Source: Daedaleopsis sinensis
Lineage: Eukaryota; Basidiomycota; Agaricomycetes; Polyporales; Polyporaceae
DNA length: 64,000 nucleotides
Assembly (NCBI GenBank): GCA_033807695.1
Contig: CM066302.1
Span: 3,534,001 to 3,598,000, forward strand
Direction: 5' to 3'
A model generated the notes under the pieces. The model was not told where the DNA came from and ran no database searches. It was given only the letters and a program-made list of their open reading frames with translations. Shown here piece after piece: positions 44,747-56,610 of this stretch. The translations under genes were made by a program, and so were the position numbers. Positions within the stretch are counted from its first letter, which is position 1. Every line of letters starts with the position of its first letter.

Positions 44747-45142
44747 TCCTAGTGGAAGAGATCGCAACCGGGCGCATGAAAGTGGGGTTGAAACGACATC
44801 GTGGAGGAACACAAGCGGAGATCTATTAATCTAGTGTATCTACTCTGCCCTCAGAAGGACTGTTCCCACTGGACTACTAGTTCACGAGCCTGCGAAGTCG
44901 ACAACACACCTCTGGAAGACTTTTGAATGTCTGCACACAGCTTGACCTGCACACAGGGAGCACCCAGAGCTGCGTCTTAGTATGTTATTAGCGTGAAAGT
45001 GGCGTATGATACAATGCAGCTCTCGTACAACAGAACAATGCGAGTAAGTTACGAGCGGAACGAGTGGCCCATCGAAAGCACGCGCGAAATATAGAGCCAA
45101 AGCCAAATGTCCCCGGAGCAGCGCCGTGCCAGCTCGTTTGTA
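44747..45142. other. Convergent 3' flanks
   Basis: Between the FAD oxidoreductase and SPT5 stops; no gene seen. Confidence 0.5.
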
Positions 45143-48100
45143 CTAGTTGCGCGCGATGGTGTTGCCCAGCTCGTCGACGTACTTGTACACCACGAGCCGC
45201 GAGGGCGGGCTGTCGATGACGAGGAACGTCGCCTTGGTGGTAAGCACCATGAGGCCGCCGGACTCGATGGCCTCCACCCGCGCCTCCTGGCCCCTGCCCT
45301 GGATGCCCGAGAGGATGATCACGTCGTCGCCCTTGTTCTTCGGATGGACGGGCCACAGGTACTCCACAGGCACCGGCAGGATCGGCTGGAGGGGGTCGAC
45401 GGGGTTCATGAAGCGCACGCGCGCGGTCGACTCGAACGTGTCGTTGTTCGTGTTGAACACGGAGAGGACGACGCCCTGCTTGTTCTCGTAGTCGCCGTTG
45501 TGCCACTTCTTGCCGAGGTACGTGCCCCGGAGCTCGACCATGATGCCCCTGGCCTTCTCGGCGAGGTCGGTGTCGAGCAACCACTTCGGCGAGAGCTCTG
45601 CAGGTGAAGGCTGTGAGTTACGTAGAATCACCTGGGAGATACGAGGAGACTACCCACCGAACGCCTTCTCAATCGCGAACGAATTACCACTTATAAAGCC
45701 AGGCGTTTGAGGGTATCCACCCATTGCGGGTGTCTGATATTCGTACACGCCAGGGGTCTGGAACGAAGTGTATGGTGCAGGAGTCGGGCCTCCGGGCGTG
45801 AACACGGCGGGGAACGGCGTGGGTGCGCTGCGTGGATCCTGAGCGCGAACATGTTTAGCGTCTCGGAGTGCACAGACAGATTCATGACACGCACCCATGC
45901 GTCCCAGGTGGAAGCTCCAGCTGGCCGTCCAGGCGTCGCACCGCCCCAGGTGGAAGCTCCGCCGCCATTTGCGTAGGGATTGGGTGTGCGTGATGACGAG
46001 TTCCAAGCAGGCGTCTTCCCCCCGTCTTGATTGTACGGATTTGGGGTCCGGGCGGCAGCATCCCATGCCGGCGTCTTCCCGTTATTGGTTGCGTACGGAT
46101 TCGGCGTCCGTGAGTTTGCAGACCAGGCAGGAGTACGACCATCGTTGTTGTTGTAGGGATTAGGAGTTTTGCCGGCGCTGGCTCCCCAGCCAGGTGTACG
46201 TGCACCCGCCTGGTTGTACGGATTAGGCGTTTGGTTACCATATCCACCAGTCTGGGGTGGGCCCATTGGAACCATCGCTCGCTCAAGGGGCTCTAACTCT
46301 CCGTTGGGCCTACATTTAGGTTAGTATGAATGGGCGATGAGAATAGCAACGGATGACTTGCTTTCTCCGTCGTAGCTTCTCTTTGTCGATGGTGATGACC
46401 TTGTTGCCGGTGAGTAACTCGACACGCGCGTGCGGCCCATTGGTGTCTTTGACCATTCCAACGTAGCCCTTGTGCGCGCCCTTGACGATTGTGACTGTGG
46501 CCCCAATGAGACGGTCGCGAGGCCCACGTCCCATCGAGCCGGAGCCGACCATACCGCCCGCACCACCGCTGAGCGCCGGATTCATTTTTGACAGATCGGT
46601 GTTACCCAGCTTCATGAGGTTGCCCTTAGGCGCCAACGATATGAGAGACCGAGCCTGAGTCACGAACACTCCCCCGTTCTCCGTGTAGTCTCGATTGTGC
46701 AAGAAAGCGAAGAATGATTGATGGGTGTGAAGAACACGCCCTTTCCGTTGCTGTAGACAGATCAAGCACTTGTGACGTGAGATATGCATGATGGCTCACC
46801 TCGCCATTGGTCTCTTTGACATTATCACCAGAACGTATCTCATGACCTTCGGAATCGACGGCGATTGCACGATTCGAGTCTCGGCGCATCGTGATCTGAT
46901 GAGGTTGTAGGAGACGGGCATTTCCACTCTGATCCAGGACGCGGAACGAGTCGCGTTCAGTCTTGAAGATGACACCAACGGTTTGTTGGCTAGGACATCG
47001 TGAGATACGCGATCTGAACTTGCAATGATATCACTCACTCAATCTGGACAAGATCGTGTAGCTCGTAGTTTCCAACGATGTTGGTGCCAGTACCGACTTC
47101 TGCAGCTTCACGCAGGTCCTTGGAGAACACGGAGACCTGGAAGTCCGCATAAGATCCATCTGCCATACAACGCAGGTATTCACTGTCCTGCTTACCTCCT
47201 GTAGCGACATATCGGACAAGAAGGTAACGACGTTGTCGACAACAGAGACGACCAACCCTGTTTCGTCTGCATTCTTGCCTGTCATGACCTTGACATGGTC
47301 TCCAGGCTTGAAGCGTTTCCGTACACTGCGGGCTGGTATCTGTACCCGCTGGCCATCGAAGTCCACGCCCTCTGGTTCAATGGTGACGACGTCTTGTTCA
47401 ATACTGTGGACAGTACCGTGCACGCCAGATTGTTCGCCTTCGAAGACCTCGACGCGATCACCCGGCTGGAGGACTGAAATAGCGGCCTTCCTAGACGCCT
47501 CCGCAATGATGGACAAATCCACATTGGCCTCGTTCTCGGTACCGTCCTGGCCCCGTGTGAAGCGCGTAATCTCGTCCAATGTCGGGTTAACGTCGTCGAG
47601 TTGGAGCGCGGTGATACGGAAATCCTTCTCGATGAAGCCGTCTTTGTAGGTTTCGTTTTGGAAGACGTATAGTTGGTTGCGTTTCGAGACTGCCTTCCGA
47701 CCATACACCTTGACGACCTCCTCGTAGTTGAAGAATCGCTGCGGAGGGCGCATGTTGAACGACGATAGACCCGCGCCAGGCTTTTTACGCTTCTTGCCGT
47801 CCAGTAGCTCGTCCTTGGGGTTGAGGTCGATTCGAGGAATAAACTTGAGCCCAACTTCTTCCCCGTTCTCTGTTACGTCGAACACCTGCGCAAGGTCGCC
47901 CTGATACTTGCCGCGCTTGATCCGGACCCAGCTTCCAGGAGTCACCGTGAGCTCCTGCTGCTTGATTTGCAACAAGCTGGCCATTTCTTCGATAGGAACG
48001 AGGACGATTCCACGGCTTGGAAACACTCCAACCAGACCGTTAATGGCTTCACTGACCTGCTTCGCGCTGCGCGCCTCGACGTAGATCATGCCGGGAAGAG

Positions 48101-48911
48101 AGTCTCGTTGCAAAGCGGACAGAATCTGCAGTGGTCGGGCACCGTACTCCAGGTCAACGGCCTTGCGCATGAGGCTGAAGACGATCTCCCGTTCCTTGCC
48201 AGGCTGCACATACTATGATGAGCGCGAACACAGACCTATAACCAGGAAGAAGCAACGTACCCGCACTCGGACTTGCCACAAGTTCGCGTCATGCACCGAC
48301 GGCATAAGCAGACGTTGGGGTACATCGCTCATGTCTCCAGTATAACGGACAGCGGTTCGCCGGTAGCGTTGACTGATATCCTCCGCTACCTGTTCAAGAT
48401 CGCGGTCGTCCATCTCGCGCACACGTCGGTCGTAACGCGCGTGGTCCGCAGCTCTCCGGACTGTGTCGTAGTCCTCTTCGCCCTCCACACCCGCGTCCGC
48501 AATGAACTCATCTGCAATATGAGTGAGGAGGGCTAGTGCGGCGTGATGCGGATGTGGTACCTTTTGCGTACTCATCTTCTTCCTCATCCTCGTCCTCATC
48601 CTCGTCTACCTCGGCTTCTACATCGAGGAAGCGGTTGACGGCAGGTCGTTTGTGTCGATGCTGGTGTGGATTTAACACCGCTCTGCATGACCGTACGCGA
48701 CACATACCTTGGCCCGCTTTGACCCACGTTTTGTTCCCTCATCGTCGTCCTCTTCGTCCTCTTCATCATCCTCCTCTTCTTCCTCTTCTTCTTCCTCCTC
48801 CTCCTCTTCATATGCTGGTCGTCGATTCTTCTTCGGGCGTTTCTCCTGCTCGTGTTCAAGATCTTCAGCCGCGTCGCCGCTGTTGAAGATGTCGTCCTCG
48901 ATGTCTGACAT
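45143..48911 (-). CDS. SPT5: Transcription elongation factor Spt5
   Basis: Subunit of DSIF (with Spt4); binds RNA polymerase II and promotes elongation. Order of parts: strongly acidic N-terminus (MSDIEDDIFNSGD, long Glu/Asp runs); NGN domain (SLPGMIYVEARSAKQVSEAI) that binds Spt4; several KOW domains (TPGSWVRIKRGKYQGDLAQV, LQPGDRVEVFEGEQSGVHG, FKPGDHVKVMTGKNADETG, TVTIVKGAHKGYVGMVKD); a C-terminal repeat region with five TPNPY units alternating with [KR]TPxW, the target of CTD kinases in known Spt5; and a last KOW-like domain ending LGNTIARN. Resolved 3' exons: 45143-45597, 45658-45838, 45895-46309, 46362 onward. The intron 46310-46361 starts GCAAGT, a GC-AG intron. Length is roughly 1,000-1,100 residues by estimate; the remaining joins were not all fixed. 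Confidence 0.95.
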
Positions 48912-50353
48912 GGTGCAGGAGAAAGCAGAAGGTAGGTGGAGGTGGTCGGGGGGAAAGAAATGAACTGAGTGGTCAGTCAGTCCAGACTATGTAATATCTG
49001 GCCATTGCATGCGCGCCACAGCTCAGGCGGCGCTTGAGTCGGAGCCAACTCTCACGCTCTCGGTAAGCTAGTAGTTGCAACCCCGATACTCTCCGATAAT
49101 CACTCTACTAGACCCTGTTATCTTGGAGTCCCAAATGATGCACACATTACTGTAAACTTCACCTGGCCATGGCTTCGCTTCCTCCTGGAATAAGTCGTAA
49201 GGCCGCGCAAGCACGGCAGAGCCCGCTACTTTATATCTTAGAATTCGCTGTCGGATGGATGTCCGTCTCCTCAAAGAACTCCGTATGGTGACGATGGCAG
49301 TCATTGAGACCAGCTATAAAGTGTGATGAGATTCAAGAACTTCGACGATATGGCAGTACACAACTACTCCGACTGAAGTGGATCGTACATACTACCTTGT
49401 ATGGAACTAAGCAGACGGGAAGACTTGCTCGAATGATGAGTCTAGATACAAATACAACAATACCTACAGATGGACGAGGTCGAGCAGGATGTTCAGCGAG
49501 TGGGTTCGAAGGATATGACAGAGTTATTGGGTACGAGAGTCACCCTTAGCCTGGGTATGAGGCTTCTTGCGCACAGGCTCATCAGTGGAGAGCGCAGAAT
49601 CGGGTGTTCAGGCATCGAGGGAGACCGACGCCTTGCTTGAGTACGTAGGGATGGGGGCGGGCGAGGGGAGCTAGTCGGGTAAGCTGGGGGCTTTCGTTCT
49701 TCGGCCGGTTCATCAGATGTGGCGACGACCTGAGTGGTTTGACGTTGACAGTATGGTACTGCGGAATAAACGATTGGCCAGTGTACTCCGGAGTGTGATT
49801 CTGAACGGGGATGTCACATACACGCACCTTCATCCCATTCAAATTCGGAGACGAGCCAGGCATAGCCCACGCGATCAGAGAGACGGTCCAGGTAACATTA
49901 CGACAATGTCGGGCCAAAGAGCACTTAGATCTTACTTAGACGTTAGCCTGATGGATGAGGGTATTTGTCGGCATAGCGTCAGTAGGTCATTCACAACAAG
50001 CTTGGCGTCTTTCAAAAGGTCGATATTTTGGTTGAGGGGAAGCAACAGATACACAACGACAAACAGTAATCAGAGTCGGGAGTTGAGTGAATGAGGGTCT
50101 AGAGAAACAATCACGACAAGGGGGAGACGAGCATCTGAGAGGGGAGAGGTCGAAATGAGAAAGAGTGGAGCGTGACGGTCATTGCGGCGCAGCAGCGCCG
50201 ACATTCTCACGAATAGAACACCATTCTAATGGTTTGTATCGATTATGTCATCGACGACAAGGTTTCGACGATTTTCTAATGTTCTCTGCGCCGCACTTGA
50301 CACGCAAGACCCGCTACCTAGTAGCGGGAATTCTTGTTCATAGTCATTGAACC
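48912..50353. other. Intergenic, nothing recognised
   Basis: SPT5 promoter at the left. The remainder has short open frames only. Confidence 0.5.
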
Positions 50354-52168
50354 ATGTTCGAGCAAGTCAAGTCTTTCGCCCAATTTTGTGATCTTCCTGT
50401 GGAACTACTTCCAGATATTGTGCAACATGTCGTGAAACCCAGCCACCTCGCGACCTTGTGTCTCGTCAATCAATTTTTCCACACATTCGCAATACCCCTC
50501 CTCTACGAGCGTGTCTTTATCTACTCGTGGCATAAGGCGGGCAAGGCAAAGGCGCGTCCAGCATGTCCTGGATCCAAGACCAGCTGCTCAACCGCCTCTT
50601 ATAGGTTATCAAGCTCTTCAAGACATTGGCAGAATATCCTCACCTCGCGAAACATGTGCGACAGCTGGGTACGCATCGTGTTTGTCTTCGCTATGTGCGC
50701 ATCTTGCATCCATCTCGATCGAGGTGGTGATTATTCGCTGAAAAGTTCGTGAGCGGCTGAGTGTTGATTACAATCATATCCTAGCCATTCGCGAATTTCC
50801 AAAGGCACTCCAGTCCGAAGAGTACGATCAGGTCCTAGAAGCATGCCTGGCTGGTCTTCGCAACTGCGTCAATCTCCGAGCTTGCACCTGGACGCGGCAC
50901 GGATCGATAACCTCCTCTGTACTGGAGACCTTGGCGGATTGCTCTCGCCTCCAAGAACTAGAGATCAACGGCGAGAACGCCAACTACTATGACCCCGGCG
51001 TGTTGCCCAGGTTCTCGCAGCTACAGAAGCTGTCCCTTATCATGCCTAGTTCTGCTGTCGCCAGTGTGCTGTTGCCTTGGACTAGGAACACCGGCCCAAC
51101 TCTACGACATCTCAGTATTATGTGCAAGGCGAGCTGATCTACAACGTCACATTCGACAACCGTGTTGACTCGCCCTCCGCTAGTCCTCGACGCGCATCAA
51201 CGACGGGATTCTACTAGATATCGCGCGCTACACTGCCAACCTGGAGTACGCATACTTCGTTGGTTGCCAAAAGCTCACGCATGAAGGCCTGTGGGGGATA
51301 GTATCGTCGAACTACAGGGGGCTAGTGGGCCTTGGTATGGAAAGTTTGTCGACCGCTTTCGTACGTATGATGCCAATCTTTTCAAAGTCTATAACGCTCA
51401 TATGATTGACTTTATCAGAACATGGGCATCTTCAGCGAGAATTGCAACCGCTCGGGTGCCCTCCATCGGCTCCGTTCCATCACTCTAACGGTGGATGAAC
51501 ATACGTCTCTTGCGGAATGGCAGCAACACGTTCTTAACCTCCTATCGTCAGCTCCGCTGCAGCAATTTCATATTTCGACCGTCGGAGGCCATGTCGATTA
51601 TAGGCTGGGCGACGACTTCTGCAGTGCGATTGTCAGCGCGCACGGTAGTCGCCTGACCAGATTCTCCGTCCACCGCATGCGGATGAATATCAACGCTATT
51701 GCCGATATTTGTCGCCGATGCGTCGCCCTTCAACAACTGTTTATAGTTGTAGAACAAATTGACATAGTAAGCAGGATCTCACCTTCGGCCTGCTCTGACT
51801 CACCCCGTCTCTTTCTGCAGGACGCGCTTGGAGCTTGCTTGGCGCGTGCTCCGAGATTGCGTGCTGTCCACATAAATAGACCGCTTGATTTCGGCTCGGA
51901 AGACGTGTCCAGACAATCGTTCGAGAAGATGCTCTCAATTGCGGAGCAATGCCCATACACTGTTCAGCAGCTAGGTTTCAACACTCGCGTATTTCAGGTG
52001 CGTCTACGAAGCTCCCTAAGCCCGAACGATCGCGATGCTTAACTGCTGATTTTCCAGGTTGAGCGGACATCGCAGAGAGCAGATGATGGTTCTATCAGGA
52101 CGAAAGTTGCACTCAGGTCGTACGAGAATCCCGAGATTCCTGAGCAATTCCTTGTGGTGAGAACTTGA
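50354..52168 (+). CDS. F-box protein with leucine-rich C-terminal region, 472 aa
   Basis: Seven exons fit: 50354-50551, 50605-50668, 50785-51128, 51184-51360, 51419-51766, 51821-51997, 52058-52168; 473 codons. The F-box is at residues 10-50: FCDLPVELLPDIVQHVV, HLATLCLVNQFFHTFAIPLL. The rest has leucine-rich-repeat-like spacing (RLQELEING, LQKLSLIMPSS, TLRHLSIMCK, RLRSITLTVDE). F-box proteins link substrates to SCF ubiquitin ligase through Skp1; this family is greatly expanded in Agaricomycetes and targets are unknown. Two introns appear to begin with GC (AAG then GCGCGT at 50552; AAG then GCGAGC at 51129). Without those joins the frame hits stops, so either GC donors are used or the gene is starting to decay. 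Confidence 0.78.
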
Positions 52169-52587
52169 ACAACGCGAATACGAGAACATACTATGTTTCC
52201 CCGTATTGGCTAGTTGTCAGTAAATGGGAACGCAAATACGTGTTTGGCGTGGCGCGCATGCATCCCTAACACGAAGATCCCTCGCGATGGAGCGGCTGAC
52301 TACTGCCCGGCGAGGGTCCTCGGGCTTCTGGCAGGTCGTTTCCCACTAAGGTCTCGTCAAGGAAAATCAGACGTTCCATAGTCCCATTCTGGAGCGATTG
52401 CGGATGGATACGGTTTGGGCATCATCTCACAGCCCAGATGCAGCCCGCCATATATATACCCCCTCGACTTTCCGAGGAACTTCACTACCAGTCCCTCAAC
52501 AGTACACTTCTTTGTGTGAGTCTATCTGGCTGCTCCTCCTAATTATTCTTATGCATCTATCTCATGTTACACGCGAGTAAGACCACT
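52169..52587. other. Promoter region of the DUF302 gene
   Basis: Contains the TATA box and a CT-rich leader; no gene. Confidence 0.5.
52451..52458 (+). promoter_or_regulatory. TATA box of the DUF302 gene
   Basis: TATATATA, 137 nt before the ATG at 52588. Confidence 0.6.
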
Positions 52588-53201
52588 ATGTCATCCAAGA
52601 CGGTGGTCGACTTCACAGCTCGTCGGGTCTCGTATGAGACGCCTCTTCCTATCGCCGAAGTCATCGCACGACTAGACAAGGAGATCAACAAGGCAGGAGG
52701 CGGCCCTGAAGTCTTTCGCCTCCTCCGCACTGTCAATGACAAGTCCGAACTCGAGGAAGGCTTCAACGCCCTCACGCAAGGCCGGAACTTCGTGTGAGCT
52801 CGTCATCTTTCCCCACATGACCTTACTCGACTGACCAAGGATTTACAATTGTCGTCGTCGTCCTCTACAGCCACTTTCTCGATAACCCGTATCATCGCTG
52901 GATGAAAGCATACACGGGCAACGCGAGCACGCCCGCGACGTACGTCTACGTGTTTGGAAACCCGCTCATCGCGCAAGGGATGCTGCGGCACGACATGACT
53001 GGCGCGCTCCACATCCCTCCGAGGATCCTCGTCTCGGAGAAGCCCAACGGGTCCGGAACGAGAGTCGTCTACGATGATCCGGCGTCCATCATCGCCGTGC
53101 CAGGAAGGGAGGGCGACGATGTGAACGAGGAGCTCAAGGCAGCGGCCGAGGGCTTGAGTGAGAAGCTCGAACACTTAGTTCAGACCATCGTCCAGGTCTG
53201 A
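52588..53201 (+). CDS. DUF302-domain protein, 178 aa
   Basis: Exons 52588-52793 and 52871-53201; 179 codons. Start at MSSKTVVDFTARRVSYETPL; an in-frame ATG at 52564 is weaker. The domain shows VSYETPLPIAEVIARLD, FLDNPYHRWMKAYTGN, YVYVFGNPLIAQGMLRHD, ALHIPPRILVSEK and VYDDPASIIAV, a pattern matching DUF302 proteins of Agaricomycetes. DUF302 is an alpha-beta domain of unknown biochemical role. No signal peptide, so likely cytosolic. C-terminal helix with EELKAAAEGLSEKLEHLV. Confidence 0.82.
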
Positions 53202-54256
53202 AAACTTTGTGACGGAGATGGTTCTAGTGTCACATCTGTACGTGCTCTCCTCGATTTCAATGTGACCAGAGATCTCATGGCTTTCCTAGCGAACGAGATG
53301 GCCTGCCTAGTGTCTGTACCGCAGTGCGAGATGCCACCAAGAGAGAGCGATCTGTACAGTCTACTGTTAGTTTGTAAGCTAGGCCCTGCAGACGGTGTAC
53401 AATTGATATACTATGATTCATCCGCATCTCCAACGGGCTATCGCGTTATCTTTTCTTGCTGTGTCGAGGAGCTCAGTCGACTGGGCTTCCACCAGCGGTC
53501 GGTACGCCCACAGTGTATGTGAGCGGCGGCGAGGGCTTTTGACGTCGTGATGATGTCACCAATAAGTTCACGGAGATCGCCTTGTGGAGACACGAAAGAT
53601 GGGATGTCTGAATGTACAGACTCAATTCATCTAATAGGGAGAAACCGTCGACTAGTCCGCCCGGCGGTCAGATGAGCAGCATGCATATGAATGGATTGCC
53701 CGTTTCAGTATGACCGCCGCCAAGAAGGCTAATGCGGACTGTCGGTAGGCAAACAATACGGCTAACTCGTAGTAGCGTTAATGACCATAATGTGGCAAAT
53801 GTCTTGTGGACGCTCGGTGAAGCGGCACCGCCGAGTTTGGATGACTGTGATTGAGTACAGCTTCGGGAGTGAGCCCTTGCTCCGGAAGGGCCTGTTTGCC
53901 TGTGGCTGAGCTATCGTTGTCGAGTCCAGGGTACGTCAAACGCCGCCACACCGCCTAGCTGGTGTGTAGGTAGATAGTAGAGAGAGCTCGAGACAACACA
54001 GACACGGCACTGGAGGCACTGGACTCCACCGCACAGTGGACGGGACCGCTGGGGCGTCTGTCCTAGGCGCTAGAGCTTGGATACACTGGACGGGAGCATC
54101 GCAACCGGAACGACTCTGACTGACTCACCACGACAGGAGCGGGTAGCATATATAGCTGTGCAGCTGCACTGAGGAGAGGACATTCACTACACCCCGAATA
54201 CCCTTTCTCCTCAACAAAAACCTACCACCGGTACCAACTACCAGACACCCACCACC
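53202..54256. other. Intergenic, nothing recognised
   Basis: One 86-codon frame (53262-53522) without motifs. The TATA box of the next gene lies at the right end. Confidence 0.45.
54149..54154 (+). promoter_or_regulatory. TATA box of the hypothetical gene at 54257
   Basis: TATATA, 108 nt before the ATG. Confidence 0.5.
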
Positions 54257-55065
54257 ATGCCTTCACGTAGCAAGAGAACACCAAACGTCGTCGTGCGGCC
54301 CATGAACCGCGGCGACGGAACCCCAAAGAAAGTCGTCCTCGCCACCCTCGAGGAGCTGAATAACCACGCCACAGCGGTAAGTTCCTCGTCAGTCGGTGGT
54401 CATCGGCCATCGCTGTTATCCAAAGCATACATACGTGCGTGCTGACCGTCCACCCGGCGGCTCTGCAGGACGAGATCACCGCACACCTGAAGATCTACGA
54501 AGAGCACAAGCCATGGAAGCAGGCGAGCAAGCGCAATCCCTACACGCGGGAGTGGCGCACGACGCGCCGCAACGCCGGGCGAGACGACGGCCGGACCTAC
54601 GTCTCGCGCCGCTTCGTGTGCGGCCGTGCGGTCGACCCGAGCCGCGCGTTCGAGGCGCACGGCGGGTACGAGGTGGACGCATCGCGCGAGTGGGCGCAGA
54701 GCCTCAGCGAGGAGACAGACGGCGTGCGGGAACGCGGGAGGACAGAGGTGGCCATCCTCGACATCGCGAAGCCGGCGAAGCGGCGTGGTGAGTGTCCCCG
54801 GGGCTACTGTTAACATTCTTCCGTTGGGCGCGAGCTGAACGGACGTCGCGGGGTCGCTTCGACAGGTGCGGCCAAGGATTACGAGGTCATCAAGACCGTG
54901 CAGAGGGTGATCGTACTCGAGGACGATGAGGACGAGTATGCGGACGAGGAGTGGGGTTGGGAGGTCGAGTTGGATGAGTTGGAAGGTGTGGATTGGGAGG
55001 CGATAGAGGGCCTGCCCGTGGGCAGGGCATCGTATGCGACTGCGGTGAAGCAGGCGGTTCGTTGA
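54257..55065 (+). CDS. Hypothetical protein, 212 aa
   Basis: Three exons: 54257-54376, 54469-54787, 54866-55065; 213 codons, all phases fit. Good start context (CACCACCATGCC) and TATA box. No family recognised. The N-terminal half is basic (MPSRSKRTPNVVVRP, KQASKRNPYTREWRTTRR) and the C-terminal part acidic (EDDEDEYADEEWGWEVELDE), ending VGRASYATAVKQAVR. No signal peptide or membrane segment. The charge split suggests a nuclear or nucleic-acid-linked protein, but that is a guess from composition. Confidence 0.65.
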
Positions 55066-55913
55066 ACAGGCATAGGGTATTCGGCTAGGAGGACATGGGA
55101 CGATATACCCTATTGACTTGCTTCGAGCTCGATATCGTAGAGTAGACTAGGAGTCGACATACGTCACGGCACAACACGTTGATCGCATGTCAGTTGACTT
55201 TGCCTGGTGCCAATATCTCAAACTTGAAGTTCATCGATGCGTACGGCATGCATCTAAGTTATGCCGGATTAACATATAGAATGTAGATGCAGAGAGCAAC
55301 CGGGAAGACCCAACTCATGAGGCATTTAGCACGCCGAACATCGCACCTGTGTATAGTAGGTTGCTCTAGAGATTTCCTCCGCAGTTTCTCCTTGACGAGC
55401 GTCGTCCGTATTTCGAGCTTCTGTTGAGATAATGAAGGCTCCACAGCACCTTGAGCTCTGATATCTAGAAACGGCGAACATTTGGATGGTGATGCGGGTG
55501 CGTACTCGGAGAAATAGAACCAGTGCTCCCGGAAGGACTGATGTTACAACTTCGTGGCTGTAATGCATTCTAAGTGAAGAGAAGTTGCGGCTGAAACCGT
55601 AACCTCACAATGCCGATCAATCAGAGGGAAATGGAAGACTACACACTCACTGATACCACGTTCCGTCTCTATCCCGCGGAGAATCACCGGTTGGTGAACG
55701 AGTGATAGAGGACTCATTCTCCACCGGCGTAGAGGTAGACCGCCAATACTGAAGTGAGTGAGGCTCACATTTGCATTTGTGCAACGTAGCGTCGATTGGC
55801 TCGGGCGGTAGTCGGATGAAGGGACGTTGGTCAAAAGTACTGCGCACCGAGCAGGAAGTTCAAGCCCGTTCATGTTCAGGAAGAGAAACAAGCTAGTGCG
55901 TGAATGCGCTACT
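55066..55913. other. Intergenic, nothing certain
   Basis: Minus-strand frames at 55259-55568 and 55544-55891 are open but lack motifs. They could be 3' untranslated sequence of the small membrane protein gene. Confidence 0.4.
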
Positions 55914-56426
55914 CTATGAAGACGCTTCTTTCGCTTCTCGGTACTGCCTTGTCCACTGGAAGAATAGGTGTCTCAGAGGGGTGGGGTAACGGGAGCGGGG
56001 AAAACACGTACGCTCATGGAAGGGATGGGCCGCACAGGTTCGACTAGCCTCTTCTGTAGACAGCCAAGTGTGTCATTGACGGGATACGGAGTCATGAGTG
56101 CAGAAAATGGGACGCAAACGTACCTCCTTGTCTGCGCTGACCGTGAAGACACCGTAGGCGACAGCAAATATCCCAGCAAAGGCGATTGCGGTGTTGGTTT
56201 TCCAGTTGGCAGGTCGTGTCCACCAGCCACCTGCATACATGCGTTAGCATGAATGCAGTCAGGCTATAGAAGTGACGCTGCTAGTCGGATGGTCGGTAGG
56301 AAAGAGACGTACCAGCTGGCGACCAGACCTGCTTGGGGTAAGGATATCTCGCTCCTCCGCCCTATGCCATGTCCGTGAGATCCAACAACGAAGATAGTGC
56401 GCGCACGAGCGGGAGAGAACGCACCA
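55914..56426 (-). CDS. Small conserved mitochondrial-type membrane protein, 80 aa
   Basis: Five coding exons: 55914-55955, 56012-56053, 56124-56230, 56313-56361, and 56424-56426, the last being just ATG before a GTGCGT donor. Sum 81 codons with matching phases. The product begins MGGGARYPYPKQVWSPAGG, then WWTRPANWKTNTAIAF leading into one membrane segment (AIAFAGIFAVAYGVFTV), SADKEKRLVEPVRPIPSMSW and a short tail. RYPYPKxVWSPxGGWW, a membrane helix and PIPSMxW form a pattern I know from small fungal proteins predicted to be mitochondrial; function unknown to me. Divergent from PEX3, with ATGs 184 nt apart, so they probably share a promoter region. Confidence 0.75.
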
Positions 56427-56610
56427 TGGTTCAAAGGGTAGGGTGATGGTGGAAGGAAAGGTAGAGCAGAGCGACGCGGTGCCAAAGCACGTGTTTGAGA
56501 GCGCCGGCAGTTGGCCCGGCGTCGAGCGTGCTTGGAGCAGGCGACTGTCATCGCACTGGGGACACGCCCTCCATCTCTTGCTTGTATGCGACCACCACCA
56601 CGACCTCGGG

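Noticed and set aside
48709..48840. Poly-Ser frame on the plus strand and CTT/CTC repeats
   Set aside because: Complement of the Glu/Asp-rich N-terminus of Spt5, not a separate gene or microsatellite of note.
33738..55075. Shared 14-mer GTTGAACAGGCATA at about 33738 and 55062
   Set aside because: A few such matches are expected by chance in 64 kb and flanks do not extend.
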